Assembly: GCA_918026815.1 (NCBI GenBank)
Contig: CAKJVC010000038.1
Span: 62,001 to 126,000, forward strand
Length of the DNA stretch: 64,000 nucleotides
Origin: Chalara sp. BL73
Lineage: Eukaryota > Ascomycota > Leotiomycetes > Helotiales
Direction of reading: 5' to 3'
Part shown: piece after piece, positions 44,279-56,653 of the stretch
Numbering within the stretch: position 1 is the stretch's first letter
How the letters are laid out: each line of letters opens with the position of its first letter
Notes under the pieces: generated by a model
Databases searched by the model: none
Seen by the model: the letters and a program-made list of their open reading frames with translations, nothing else
What the model was told of the DNA's origin: nothing
Program-made: the position numbers and the translations under genes

Positions 44279-46619
44279 ATGTGCTCGCAATCTGGTAACC
44301 TCCCAGACTTAGCCACTTACTCTGGCCACTCACCATCTTGTATTCTCGAGTCCGAACCGGATCCTGACAGTACGTCCAGACAGGACCACCAGCCTTCACT
44401 TCCCTCTGATATGGGCATGCGATACATGACCATTCCAGCAACAGATGATGTGCGGTGAGTGTTTTTTCCCCCCTTCTTATGGGCTATTGGTCCTTCGTTC
44501 TCGTTCTGCCTCAGCCACTACATTTAGGCACATGCATGCCGCGATTACTCCTGTGGTCGCTGCTCTGAGAGACTCCGGTTCAAGCGAGGCTCGTGCACCT
44601 CCCCATTGGGTTTTCGTCTCCATCGTGGGGTGTTCGAGATAGCCAGCGCACATTTACCCATTACCGTTATTCTAGTCACCGGTCGCACTGCTTAAGCCGC
44701 AAGGCCCTCAAACCGTTCTATGCAACAGCGGCATCACGCGAGTAGGCCCCGCTCCTTGTATAACGTAGGGCTGTGTTGGCTGTCCTACATATGTAGTCCA
44801 GCTGGGCATCGTTCCCGAAAAGAGCATGGCAGCTCTAAGCATGGTGTTTCGTTGAACCTTGACTGCTGTTCAACACTCATGTAGAGCGGTGGCTGATTCA
44901 TAGCTTAGATTCAACCACGACGCCGGAACAGCGCAACATTCCCCTGTATATTCGATAGAACCGACAGTTCATTCATCAAATCCGTCATCGACATTAGGAT
45001 TCTTTCCGCCATATACGGCGAATCTTTATCAACCGTCGTTGGGCGGTTCCTCCTACACCAGCAGCGGTAACTCATACTATTCCCAATCGTCTTCCGTATT
45101 TTCTATGCCTGACATCAAACCCCTATTAGGCGCATCACTGTACGTTTCCTCTTCATGAAGTACCATGGTACACCACCGCCTTTGTGATCAGAAAATAATA
45201 CCATATTGACACAGGCACTCTTCCCCTGGAATGGCACCTCCATCCAGATCACCACTCCCACATCCCACATCACCAATAAGCGGAACCATTCGCCAAATAT
45301 ACAGCGCTGCACAACCCCACCATCTGAGGCGTGGCCCGGATATTCATTCGAGATCTCCATCAGCCCCCGGAGCTGTAAGTGGTGTGCCATTGTCTCCGTC
45401 CTCCGCCAGCGGATTCACAAGTCCCACCATGGAGAATTCTTTGAATAGCCAGAGCCCGCCACTTCAGCCTACGGAGTTCATACACTCACTCCAAACCTCA
45501 GACGGCCAGCCTGTGCGACCAGAAATATATGGAAAAATTGACAAAGGCTTTTTTATGGCTGATAATGACTGGACGTGCTATCGCAGAAACTACTTCTCTC
45601 TGAACTGCTCATATAGCCTGGTTCCAGCCGTACCTGTCACAAGTGTGCATCTAGTGCAATCCGGAGGAACGTCGTTTCCAGTGTACAATTTTGCGTTATC
45701 AATCGCAGCGGTCGTAGACGGGCGAGATGGGAAAGCCATCGAGCTAGTTCAGCATACACCTAAGCGAGACAAAGGTCCCCAAGAGAAACCCGGACGGATA
45801 ACATTATCTCCAAGGCCCCCGCCATCTTTGGGTATTTATGGCGGGGAGACTACCATGGGAGGCTCCAGAAATGTTTATGGGGATCAAGGATTCGGCGCAA
45901 ATCCAGGGCAGCCTCCGACGGAAGCCACATTTGAGCGCATACAATTCAAAAACGCAACGGCCAACAACGGTAAGCGACGAGCAGCACAGCAATATTACCA
46001 CTTGTTGGTTGAGCTATTTGCAGATGTTGGAAATGCGCATCCTGAACGCTGGATAAAAATCGCGACACGAATGTCTGCTCCCATGGTTGTTCGTGGAAGA
46101 TCACCTGGACATTATCAAAGCGAGAGAAGAGGAAGCAATGCCAGCACAGGTCCAGGATCAGGAGGTGCCGGTGGAGCTGGCTCCTATACACCAAGTGCCG
46201 GCGCGGCGCGAACTCCAGGTGACGTTACCATGTCTGGAACGTCATTGCTACCTAGCAGCAATTATGGATCTGGTTATGATGGGCGATCTCATCATTACCG
46301 ATCGTCAATTGCTCCTCTGCAGATTCCCATGGAACCCACTCTTTCTGCGGAGGAAGCAAAATCTATCGAAGAGGCTCCGGGGTATATGTATTACCCTGGG
46401 CCAATCTATGAAGGCCATGAGGGCAGATTCGGCTTGCCAAGCGTGAGTGAATACGCAGCCTCGAAGGTCAAGCAAGAATACAATAGTCCTGGCTATGTGC
46501 TGCCAAGCTTGGCTAGCACTCAAGATTTGGGACGGCATTGCGGGAGATGGGAAGGTACACAAGAGAGCAAGGGATATTTCCCAACAGCCTTGATTCAGCA
46601 AGAGTTGAACATGACATAA
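44279..46619 (+). CDS. vib-1: NDT80/PhoG-like DNA-binding regulator, VIB-1/XprG type
   Basis: Three exons, 44279-44454, 44909-45139 and 45215-46619, all phases matching (CG|A, CT|G), giving 603 residues from the first in-frame ATG. The first intron is unusually long (454 bp). The N-terminal region is rich in Ser/Pro/Tyr (MRYMTIPATDDVR, then NHDAGTAQHSPVYSIEPTVH). The NDT80 DNA-binding domain spans about residues 235-440: PEIYGKIDKGFFMADNDWTC, YRRNYFSLNCSY, FPVYNFALSIAAVVDGRDGK, ATFERIQFKNATANNGKRRA, QQYYHLLVELFADVG and WIKIATRMSAPMVVRGRSPG. A Gly/Ser-rich tail follows. Family knowledge: VIB-1 (Neurospora) and XprG (Aspergillus) control extracellular proteases, starvation response and heterokaryon-incompatibility death. 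The start codon is uncertain: an in-frame stop lies at 44225 and no earlier in-frame ATG exists. Confidence 0.88.
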
Positions 46620-49600
46620 ATCACCCGCAACGCTCAATACCAATCTTACTAACTTCAAGCATTCCATTGGAATCAGATCCACTCTCTTCTTGGCCGTAAT
46701 GGAACCAAAGCATTGGAACAACACAGCACATTATACTCACAAACTCCATGATCCGTGAATTCACGCCTTGACAACCAACAGGGCATTAGCACGGACTTCA
46801 TTCCTCTTGCTTGGCATACGTATTCGCCTTTAAGTCGTCGAGGCAGGGATTTCTACGAAGAAAACACAGGAAAATTTGGCGTTAGAGTTTCGACTCTCGG
46901 ACGGACGGGCATTGGGAGCACGGGAAACTATATTAGGCATTCAGAATACCACCACGCGGGAAGAAAAAGCTTTTTGTCTTTTTTTTGTTCATCTTTCCTT
47001 GGCTTTCAGCTGGATTGGTAATGATGAGCAAGCCGAACACGGCTTGTGGGGATGCATCGAAGGGGAGAGTGGTTTCGTTTTCGTTGTTGCTGTTATCGAG
47101 TCTGTCGCAGTTGCCGTTGCCATTGTTGGCTGATGAGTGGAGGAAGATATTTCCTATGCAGTTCCGTTGTTGTGAGGCAGCCTGTATTATGAGTTCAGGG
47201 ACCAACTGGAAAGAGGGAAATGCGACTGATGAAAGGAGGACATCGTAGTTAATATGAAAAGAGCCTTTACGCTCTTTACCTGAACTCTGCGAGCTCCTAA
47301 GAGTGGGTGAAGATACCAAACTAAGCCATAATTAGACGCCAAGCCACCTACAAAACTCCATATGCGCCATTCAAGAACCTTGACGAGCATTATCGGGCCT
47401 TGAAGTCGAGAATCGCCAGCTGTACGTGTCAATCAAGTATTATACTCCACGGAATATCCGTGCCAACCAACCCAACTGTCCACAATAGCACCACTCCACA
47501 CAGCACAGCACGACACAATCCAAAAACCAAACCATTCCACTTTCCTATCATGCCATTCATTCAATGCTGCATCCCTCCCCTCCCCTAACCCTACCAGTAT
47601 ATTTCTCCTCTCCCCTCCTCCCTTCCCGACTTTGCTCTCTCTCTCCCCCCTCCTACCATCTACCCCGTTCTCGGGTAGCCACCTTCAGATATACGCGGTC
47701 TCGCCTGGCAGGCAGGCATACATGCAGGCAAGAGGTATCGAGGGGTAGGTGGTGGTGAGGGATCGTACTTTGTCGAGCGCATGGGCTGCGGCTGGGCAAA
47801 CCCAGCTCCGTCCCTCTTTCATGCCATGTTAGGGCTGCGCTTCATCAACACGTCGTTCTTGCTTTTCGAATTCGCGCCTCGCAGTTGTGGGTATCCGTAG
47901 GCGGGGGTCGAAGCTTGGGCCTGTTGGGGTAGGTTTGCTGGGCTGTGATGGGGATTTTGTCTGCGGAGTTCGTCCTGGGTGTTTGGGTTCGGTTGGTCGG
48001 TTCTTGGATTCCGTGGTTGTGGGTTAGGGCCGTTCTGTGCGTGTCTGGTAGTTAGATGCGTGGTTGCTTACCCTTCTCTTTTGGTTGGAAGGAGAGGAGA
48101 TGTCGAGGACGTGTCAGATGTATCTTGGGAGTCGCGGTACGTCTCGCTGAGACAGGCTGAGGGTTCGCGCATTTGTGTGAAATGTATGTCGTGTCTGCTT
48201 GGTTATGCGCCTGTTGTTAGTGGTTCTAGAAATCGGTCCTGCGAGCCCGCTATGCGGAAAGAGGGAGAACTGGCTGGGCGTAATGAGATTGCTTTCAGCT
48301 TTTGCTGTTCAGAAGGCTCTTTCCTTGTGAAGGCCCTAAATGAATGAGGAACGCAACGCATCCTAGAGATTGCATGTATGGTCGAGATTCGAAAGCTTCG
48401 GGTGGCTAATGCAGTGGCAGTCGGTCGAGAAGCAAAGGGACGGCACCGTGTTTTCAGCTTCTCCTTTAGGGGATCTCTTGTGTGAAAGATGATTTATAGG
48501 CCTTCCTCGCTGCAAGGCCATTTAAATCGTTCCCCGTTGGTGACTATGGTCTGTGGAAGCAAGTCCCATACGGAGATCACTCGGCAGCATCTGACGAATC
48601 TTTGTGTAAGGTTGCGCTTCTGCAAGAAAAGCTTTGCATCGTACTGATGCTGATGACGGATTAGATAGAGGGATGGAGATGAGAATGATAATGAGAGGAC
48701 TGGGACGCAGGAGTACCCTGGAGCTCGCAGCTTAACATGTCCATACTTATCATCTTTCCCTGGTATACGCGCATCCTCAGCTAATGAAAACCCGCAGAGA
48801 ACATCATTTTCTCCTGCGGACCTACGCAGTTCTTGTGATGGCGATTAAGTATGCGCGCGATAGTGGGATTGAGATTAGAGGTGGAAAAAAAGGGAATGGT
48901 CTCTGGAATGTCGAGATTCTTTCCTGATTTTTGGTAACAAAGATTTACTTACACATCTAAGACCACGAACGACAGATCCCCCCCCCCCCCCAAGATTTTT
49001 CTTAGTTGCACAGATATCACTTTCAACCAATGAAGTGGCCCTAGTGATGGAAGCGGGAGGGGAGGGAATTGAGGTAAACGATTGGATGATGTGTTTTAGA
49101 GTTTTTTCTTTGTGTTACCATGCCAATGAATATGCACAACATTCCGACCACCACAAGAGTCCCGTGATCAGGTGCTAAGATTACGTATTCCATCCGAACA
49201 GTATGACGCAACAAAAGCTTCTATAAGGTCGGTTAGTGTGCATGTTCTATAAGACATGCTCGCTCTTGGTAATGCATCTGGAAACATTATATAAGTTAGC
49301 AATCCGGCATCACTTGGAACAGCGGTCATAAAGCTAGGTGCACTCTATGATAAGTTGGGGTAGTGTATCATTGTTGATTAATATTCAATTTTTGATATCT
49401 GTTATTTCATACCAGATGACCATGTAGATGAGCTGGCACTCCTTAAAACAGAAATTGACAGCAATGGCAAGGATGAAGCGTATAGGAAAACCAGACACTT
49501 TCGCTTTTCCATAAAAAAACCTTCTCGCAGTCTCGCCCGCCAGGCTGTAGAGCAAAAGCATTGGTTCTGTTTTCACACCATCCAGCCTTCGGACTACTGG

Positions 49601-51634
49601 GCTAGACGAGTTATATTTGGCTGCGATACGCGTTTGACACCTCCAAACGCAAGCGATCAATACAAGATTGCCATGAACAAGATAGGGGCCAAGGAAACCA
49701 GCTTTCTTTTCTGGGTTCTCTGCCAACACTTGATGGCATTTCTCCTGTAAATTAAACTTGAAACCCAAACTTCGAGCAATAGATCAGCTGCAAGCACTGG
49801 TCCGTCCATCATGGGAGAAATATATGAAGATAAGGAAAATTATGTAAGATATTGATATAAATAGGAGAGAAGGCGTTTTGTAGAGATACCGGATAGAATG
49901 GAAAGGATTAATACGGTGCTCTTGTGACCATACTATCACAGAATCTACCATTCCAACACTCAACTCGACACTGCTGCAAAGTCCAGTGCAATATCCTTCA
50001 CTCGTACAGGCATGAATAAGCAAAGCAACGGCGAGCGAAACTTTCTCTCTCTCTCCCGAATTCCACCCGACCTCAAATCCGAGGCGAAGGGGTGTGCAAT
50101 CTTCGATTCCAAGCTGCCCGTCATCCAACCAGCGGACGATGCGCATTCTTACGCTGGCTATTCGAGCACTACCGCTGAAACATTCAGCCTATCCTTGCGA
50201 GCTACACGTGCATCTTTTCGCTCCATTGATCCCCACCCTCAGAGCCTTGATTCCCGCTTGTGAAGAGGCATACCAAGCCGCTGCTCATCTTGTATGTAAC
50301 ACACGTCTAGCATGCACGATAAACATGCTACGAATCGGCTCAAAGTAGGGAAAGCTGCACGGCCTGAGATTGAGAATGGATGTTATGTGTAGGCTTTATT
50401 ATACTTGCAGCGCGAGAGAGAAGAGAAGGAACCAGTCTTGCCGAGAAATAAAAGCTTAAACGTCGAGGTCCCGTGAAGAGATAGTTTTTGGGGAAGGCGA
50501 GAATTTTGCGCGGTGGATGGGATATGCTGAGATGCTGATGAGGCGCAAGCAACACAAGATATGTGAGGACTTCTTTCAAAGGAAGTTAGAAGGAGGCGCC
50601 GAGAATGGTGTGGAAGGTTGGTTCTGATGCAGGCAAAGAAAAGCCCAACTTCTTCAGTTCAATTGTAGGAGAAATACCAGCCAAAGGAAAGAAAGAGGTT
50701 TGAAACCAGGCCCCTATTTCAGCCGATTTTATTCACCCATGATGTCCAATGAAGGCCAGGTTGCTGGCACAGGTAAAATATCCTGCAGGAGTCTCGTAGA
50801 GGGTTATACCGCAAGATGGATCGACGTCATTACCCACCTACTCTGATCCAGTTACCATGGACAAGGCAATCCCCAATAACCACTCCCTCGCATCAATCAT
50901 ACTCACAGATGATTCTCAGTCCCCCAGACTCGTTTTGAGGAAGCCACGTATTGAAAGGTGACCATTAATGAACGTGACCCAGCAAATACCGCGGCGTGAG
51001 ATATCTGAAGTGCTCCCAAAAATACAGCGGATGGTTCGGCATTGGAAGAGGCTTAGTGTAGCTCAATTCACGGAGAGAGCGAAAGGTGCGGAAAGGCGAA
51101 GTTAGGATGCCGTTAGAGTTATGCTGAAGCTGTTTTATTCCACGTATCTGTATCACTTGTTCCAAAAACACTCGGTTAGACTTCTGAACAGCTGTTCTAC
51201 CTTCAACTTGTTTCCGAACGCCACTTCCAGGTTATAGATTCGATTCTGTGCACCCAAATACGAGTTCATGAGACCCCGTTTGAAAAAATTGGAAATCCTA
51301 TTTAGGGAACGTGATATAAACCCCTTTAGAATCGAAACCCCATTCGAGGACCTGGCACCTATGTGTAGAAATTAAAACCACGTACACAAATCGAACACTA
51401 TCAACGTGCCTGTATAAAGGCACGACCCAGGTCTCAAAAGCTAAGCAAGTGTTTAACCGCCACGAATAAGGGATCGAGCAGCCATTTCAACCGCCTGGAA
51501 GAAAACTTGCAGAATTTTTCATATCTGGCTCGTTGCGCTTCGATGCATTATATCAAGGAGAGAAAGGTTTTTAGACCTGTGCAATGCTGTTAGCCTCCGC
51601 AATATCCCGATGAGAAAAGCCAACAGCCCATTGC
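46620..51634. other. Region without a confident gene
   Basis: About 5 kb. The left 300 bases are the likely 3' untranslated region of the VIB-1-like gene. A CT-rich block at 47560-47660 and a C14 run at 48978-48991 are the visible low-complexity features. Frames of 120-127 codons at 47979-48347 (+), 49385-49768 (-) and 49784-50146 (-) have no recognisable family; the last ends in a possible hydrophobic helix. I do not call them genes. Confidence 0.4.
48978..48991. repeat. Poly-C homopolymer tract
   Basis: Fourteen consecutive cytosines in gene-free sequence. Length may be inexact because of sequencing or assembly slippage. Confidence 0.6.
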
Positions 51635-52917
51635 TCAATCCATTTTCTTTTTGGTGAAAGTCCTCAAGATACTCCCCAACACGCCGCGGGTCCTTGTACA
51701 TTGCTCCCACTCCCTCAATGCCCACCTCGCGTTCCTCTCAATAGCCTCGTCCTTCGAAAACAGCGGCGGCCACCACAGCCTCTCCTTAGCCTTGTCGGTA
51801 TTGAAGGTCCTTGTGAAACACATATTCTTCAAAAGCTCGGGTCGGCGCTGTCCCTGATACCAGATCCAGAAAATATATTCCATGGCCCAGTAGAAGGCAA
51901 ACACAAGCCAAAACGGGGTCGCGTATATCCGCTCTGGAGGCTACGGGTAGCCTGCCACGGCGTACGGTTGGTGCACGTAGTCCTAGAATGGCGCCCTGTG
52001 GTGGTCCGTCATGTTGAAAGCTTCGCCCTGGATCATTGGAGGATGCTCCGGCAAGTCTGTCTGCGTTCCCGCCTCCGCTTCCTCGAGAAGAACTCGTGCA
52101 ACGGCGGTATGGCTATCCACTGCGTTACCGACATAGATAGGATCGAAGATGGTGGAATTGTCCTCGAGTTGAAGTCTTCCAAATCCGGCTTTCGCAAGTC
52201 CCGACCCCCAATAGCGTCATCCAGGATCCCCTTCGCTATAGATTCCTGGGATGCGGAGGCAAACAGTTCGGAGTTTGCGCTTGTCGCCAGCCTGGAATCG
52301 GTCGCTTGCGGCTATGGCCATGGTGTCTGATATTGCTTTGCTTGATTTGCAAGGATCGCCTTCTGTTAGTGGTGCCTGGGTAAGAGAAGAATCCTCTTTA
52401 ATTTCATAACACTCGCGGTTCTCATCATTTTCATACACACCAATGGAGGAGGTGAACACGAAGCCGACGACGGGTGGAGCTTCGGTCCCGCAGGCAAGCA
52501 GATTCTTGGTTCCTTCAACGTTGAATTTTGATATGGGATATGGCTAGGTGGATCCGGGAACGGGTCAGGTGAAGCGGCGTGAAAAATGATGCGTGATTGT
52601 GTTTTCTCTAGGAGCTGGCGTACTTCAGCTGGCGAAGTGATGTCTCCGACATGGCGTGATGCTCTGAGATGTCGATTTGCGTTGGGATTGCGACTGAAGA
52701 CAGTAACTGTGTCGACCAACAGATTGTCCAGCAGTGCGTGGGTGAGATGGCGGCCTAGAAACCCACAGCCACCGGCCACGAGGACATTACCAAGAGGTTG
52801 TTTAGCTTTCTGAGAGGGATGCTCTTGATTTTGCCGCCAATGTGAGAAGTCATGTCGAGCGGCCCCGAGTTGAAATATATGTTTATTCCAAGAAATCGCA
52901 CTTGTATCAAAGTTCAT
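51635..52917 (-). pseudogene. 3-beta-hydroxysteroid dehydrogenase/sterol C-4 decarboxylase-like gene, decayed
   Basis: The minus strand encodes an extended SDR of the 3Beta_HSD family in broken frames. Start MNFDTSAISW at 52917; cofactor motif LGNVLVAGGCGFLGRHLTHA; then GDITSPAEVRQLLEKTQSRI and IFHAASPDPFPDPP. A one-base shift near 52545 moves the rest (FNVEGTKNLLACGTEAPPVV, FTSSIGVYENDENRE) to another frame. That frame continues through RTVCLRIPGIYSEGDPG and then meets TGA. It goes on after it with LAKAGFGRLQLEDNSTIFDP, IYVGNAVDSHTAVARVLLEE and GEAFNMTDHHRAPF, where TAG replaces the expected Trp codon. A further TAG follows GYP before PPERIYATPFWLVFAFYW. The ancestral C-terminus ends at 51635. 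Three in-frame stops plus a frameshift make it non-functional. Family role: NAD-dependent oxidation of 3-beta-hydroxysteroids, or C-4 decarboxylation in ergosterol synthesis. Confidence 0.82.
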
Positions 52918-54737
52918 GTTGGCACGCTGGTTTAGATAAAAAGGAGTTCCAACAAACGCTAGCCAATAAAGTGTTGATCAAATCCTGGAGACCAACATCC
53001 GTTTGCGTGGCAAAGCAACCATCATGTTCAACTTCAGCGCGACCTCTCCTTCGTACCATTAGAACATGGCCGGAAAACTATCATAGGTAGTGCTACTGGA
53101 TGAAAGCGTGTACCAAAGCCGGCAGGTATTATTGCTATGGTTCTACGAGCATCATAAGACCTCCCCTGTATCCTACATTGCCGTGGGTTGGCATCTACAA
53201 CTCATAAAAATGGATGTCGATTGACCCATTCATTCAGGTATGTTGGGCCATCCTTCTCGACGGGGCAGAGGTCATCGCGCTTTCAAGCAAGGATCACTCG
53301 ATGACCCGGATGCTCCCAGGCGTCATTTCGATGCTGGACATCTTTGCATTTACATGGATCGCGCCGGCTGCGGCAGCAAATCTGTTTATGAGACCAGGAA
53401 CGTGGGAATATGAACCTCGTCCCACAACGCCCGAGGAAGATCGAGCCGCTGACTGGTTATGGACATGCGTGTGGGTTGAAATTGCAGCCGCGTGGGTAAC
53501 TCGATAGTTTATCAAGTTAGAGCTGAAGAAAATAGGGCTATGAGGTTGATAGTGATTGTAATGAGCTGTTTGGATTGTCGTGCCTCAAGGCATCGAAGAC
53601 GGTATTGAGTGGTGGAGGTTGAAATTGCAGTCCTCAGATGCTTTTGACCGTGATAACCTGGCTGGTGGGGGGGATCTTGAGGCGCTAAGATTGATGATTT
53701 TCTTGTCAGGGCTGCGAGGGTATGCAAGTCCTACTTATTCCCAAGACTTTCAATACAACATACCAACACTTCAGTGACACGTGAGCAGTGGTTGAAGGCA
53801 CCGTGAAGCAAAAGCGGGGTAACCAGGGTATTATGAATACTTCTCGCCCAGGACGACGACGATGATGATGATTTCTTCCAGCTTATCGGGTATATAATGT
53901 ATTTTGATTATTTCCCTGAGACCATCCTGACTTGAGAATGTAAATGATACAGTAAGGAAATAACAGCCAGACCAGCCAGACCAGCCAGACCAGCCAGACC
54001 AGCCAGACCAGCCTGGCTCGAAGCCCCCCTTCTTTTCGGTTAGAGCCCGTAGTACCATGTGGGACCGACCGTTGTGGCCTTTGCGCCATTGTACCTGTGC
54101 CTCTGTGCCTTTTATGCCTGTTGTGCATTTTGTGCCCCTGACATGACGGCAAGCCTGTGCTAAATGACATAACCCTACTGCACTATGGTCCCCATGCGAA
54201 AAAGGTTATCAGGCGCAATTTGCCGCCACCAGGGTTTCTAGCGCAGGCAAGGGTTTGGGATCGTTTACTGGACGGTGGTGGTGTTATCTACTAGTAGATT
54301 ACTACTATACTGTATGTACAGCATCTTGGATGATGATTGTGATGTGATTGCACTCTTCGGCAAATCTCCCCCAAGGGGGCTCCAAACCTAACGCGGAAGG
54401 TCCTTGGCAGGCACGAAGGCGCTAATTGCTTTCTGGGCTGCTGCTTCAGGTTAATGGGATATGCACTACCTACCCTCACTGATAGTAGCAGTGGTAGCAG
54501 TAATATAGTAGTAGTACGGTACAGGCAGGCAGGCATACAGGCCGGTACGGTACAGTTCTATTATGTGCCATGGCCCGTTTGACTTTCCATTCATGTATCC
54601 CCCCCCAGGCCTGCGAGGGGCAATAAGTTGTGAAAAAAAAAGTACTTATATTCATCACATTCCCTTCCTCCCTCCCACACCACGCCCAGGGTTTGTTGTC
54701 ACTCACCGGTGGTCATCCCTTTTCCAGTCCGCACACT
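52918..54737. other. Intergenic, no confident gene
   Basis: About 1.8 kb. A 97-codon plus-strand frame at 53214-53507 (MSIDPFIQVCWAILLDGAEV..., with IFAFTWIAPAAAANLFM) looks like a short membrane-protein fragment but has no recognised relative and stands alone. The 9-bp tandem repeat is listed separately. The right end is the sedolisin promoter, including a C8 run near 54600 and an A10 run near 54634. Confidence 0.4.
53964..54013. repeat. 9-bp tandem repeat (CAGCCAGAC)n
   Basis: Five perfect copies of CAGCCAGAC (53964-54008) plus a partial sixth. On the minus strand it would read Trp-Ser-Gly repeats, but the surrounding frame has no other coding sign. Minisatellite in intergenic sequence. 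Confidence 0.85.
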
Positions 54738-56653
54738 ATGAAGTTCTTCCTCATTGCGTCGCTTTTCGCGGTCGGCGCCATCGCCGGGACTTCCCAAGCT
54801 GGACTCGATTACCGCGTATTCGAGAGCATCCCCGCGGCCCCTGCTCCATGGGTGGTGAAGGAGGATGCGGACATCGATTTGAAGCACAGCATTAAACTGC
54901 GCATTCACTTGAAGAATCGTGATGTTGCGTCTTTCCAGCAAAAGGTGATGGATATCAGCACACCTGACCATCCGACATATGGCCGACAGTAAGTCTTTGA
55001 TTATTGCCATGGGCTATTGCACTATCAGACACAGTGCGAGCCACAGGATCTTGAATTGCCGTACCCACTACAAAAGATCTGGCCAGGCACTGACATCGCA
55101 ATCTTGATAGTATGACCCAAGATGAGATCAATGGAATGATCTCTCCCTCCAAGAACGCGTTCGACTCGGTTCTGGAATGGATTGTGTCGTTACAATTAGA
55201 GGGCAAGGCTCGGGTTGAAAATGATTGGGTTATTCTCACTGGTACTCTTGAGGATGCTGAGAAATTGCTCCAAACTAAGTATCAGCTATTTGAGAACCCA
55301 AAGACCGGAAAACTGGCCGCTCGAACCCTATCTTACAGTATCCCTGAGAAACTCCATGCCCATGTCGATCTCATCGCCCCCACTATCAAATTCCCAACCA
55401 TGGCGCCAGAGATCTCGACCCTGCATGGGAATATCGCTGCCGAATATGTCTCCCAAGCCTTCACTGCTGCTTCTTCCGATTCTGATGTTCATGATGGCTT
55501 GGATGTGGTCGCGTGTAACAGCACGATCACTCCAGCTTGTCTCGAGGCTCTTTACAAATTTAAACACTTCCGCGCCTCGCGCAGAAATGGCAACGAAATT
55601 GCCTTGGCAGGTTTCCTTGAGCAGTACGCACAACACGATGACTTAGATCAATTCATTGGAACCTATGCTCCAGATCAGGCTGGCGCCAACTTCTCCACTG
55701 TTCTCGTCAACGGTGGCTTGAATACCCAGGATAATGACAGCGATCAGTACCAGAAAATCGGCGAGGCAAATCTAGATGTCCAGTATGGCTTGTCATTGGC
55801 ATACCCAACGCCATCCACATATTTCTCAACCGCAGGTCGCCCACCGGAGGTTCCAGACTATGAGGTTGACAATGAGCCGTATCTTGAATTCCTTACCCAC
55901 CTCCTCAGCCTGAAAAAGATCCCCCAAGTCATCTCAATCTCATACGGAGACGCCGAATGGACTGTTCCCAGATCATACGCCTACACGGTTTGCGATCTCT
56001 TCGCTCAAGTTGCTGCACGTGGCGTGACCTTCCTCGCCTCAAGCGGTGATGGGGGATCTGGCTCCGACTGCTCAGTGACTGATCCAACGAAGCTCCTATA
56101 CACACCAATATTCCCAGCCAGTTGTCCATGGATTACAGCTGTCGGTGGTACGCGCTACGTAGAGCCAGAACAAGCAGTCTCCTTCTCAGGCGGTGGCTTT
56201 TCTGATATCTTCCCACGCCCTCCCTGGCAAAGCAACGCCGTGAACGCCTATCTCACCGCGCACCCTAATCCTGCATTCAGGCAATACTACAATATCTCCG
56301 GCCGCGCCTACCCCGACGTTTCTGCCCAAGGGGTGTACTACCACACCATCCTCAACGGCACCGACCGACTGCTCTCCGGAACAAGTGCCTCAGCACCAAC
56401 ATTTGCAGCCGTCGTTGCTCTCCTCAACAGCGATCGGATCTCCAATGGTCTCCCTGTCTTTGGGTTCTTGAACCCTTGGATCTACAGCAAGGGCGTGAGC
56501 GGATTGGTGGATATCACGGCAGGCAAGCAAAGCGGCTGTTGGCAGGTGCTTGGATCTGGTTTCCAGGCCGTTGCCGGCTGGGATCCCGTTACTGGTCTAG
56601 GAACGCCGAACTTTAAGAAGCTGAGGTTCGCGTCGACGGGGATCCAGAGCTAG
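54738..56653 (+). CDS. Secreted sedolisin (S53 family, tripeptidyl-peptidase type)
   Basis: Two exons, 54738-54988 and 55111-56653 (122-bp intron, phase 2, CA|T), give 597 residues, normal for fungal sedolisins. The signal peptide MKFFLIASLFAVGAIAGTSQA is followed by an activation propeptide (SIKLRIHLKNRDVASFQQKV, STPDHPTYGRHMTQDEI) to about residue 200. The catalytic domain carries the triad: Glu at about 302 and Asp at about 306 (GEANLDVQY), and Ser at about 509 in SGTSASAPTFAAV. The oxyanion Asp is at about 397 (ASSGDGGSGSDC). The C-terminal calcium-site region reads VDITAGKQSGCWQ...GWDPVTGLGTPNF. Family role: acidic extracellular protease releasing tripeptides (fungal TPP/Sed enzymes). 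A vib-1-type regulator lies 8 kb upstream; family-level regulation of secreted proteases is known, but a direct link here is inference. Confidence 0.93.

Noticed and set aside
47560..47600. CCCTAACCCTA near the CT-rich block as a telomere tract
   Set aside because: Only about one and a half units inside generally CT-rich sequence, which is expected by composition.
49385..50146. Two minus-strand frames of 120-127 codons as genes
   Set aside because: Neither has recognisable domains, splice support or conserved-looking composition. They were kept only as a note.
53214..53507. 97-codon frame with membrane-like segment as a gene
   Set aside because: Possible fragment of a membrane protein, but it has no recognised family, no partner exons and no clear promoter context.
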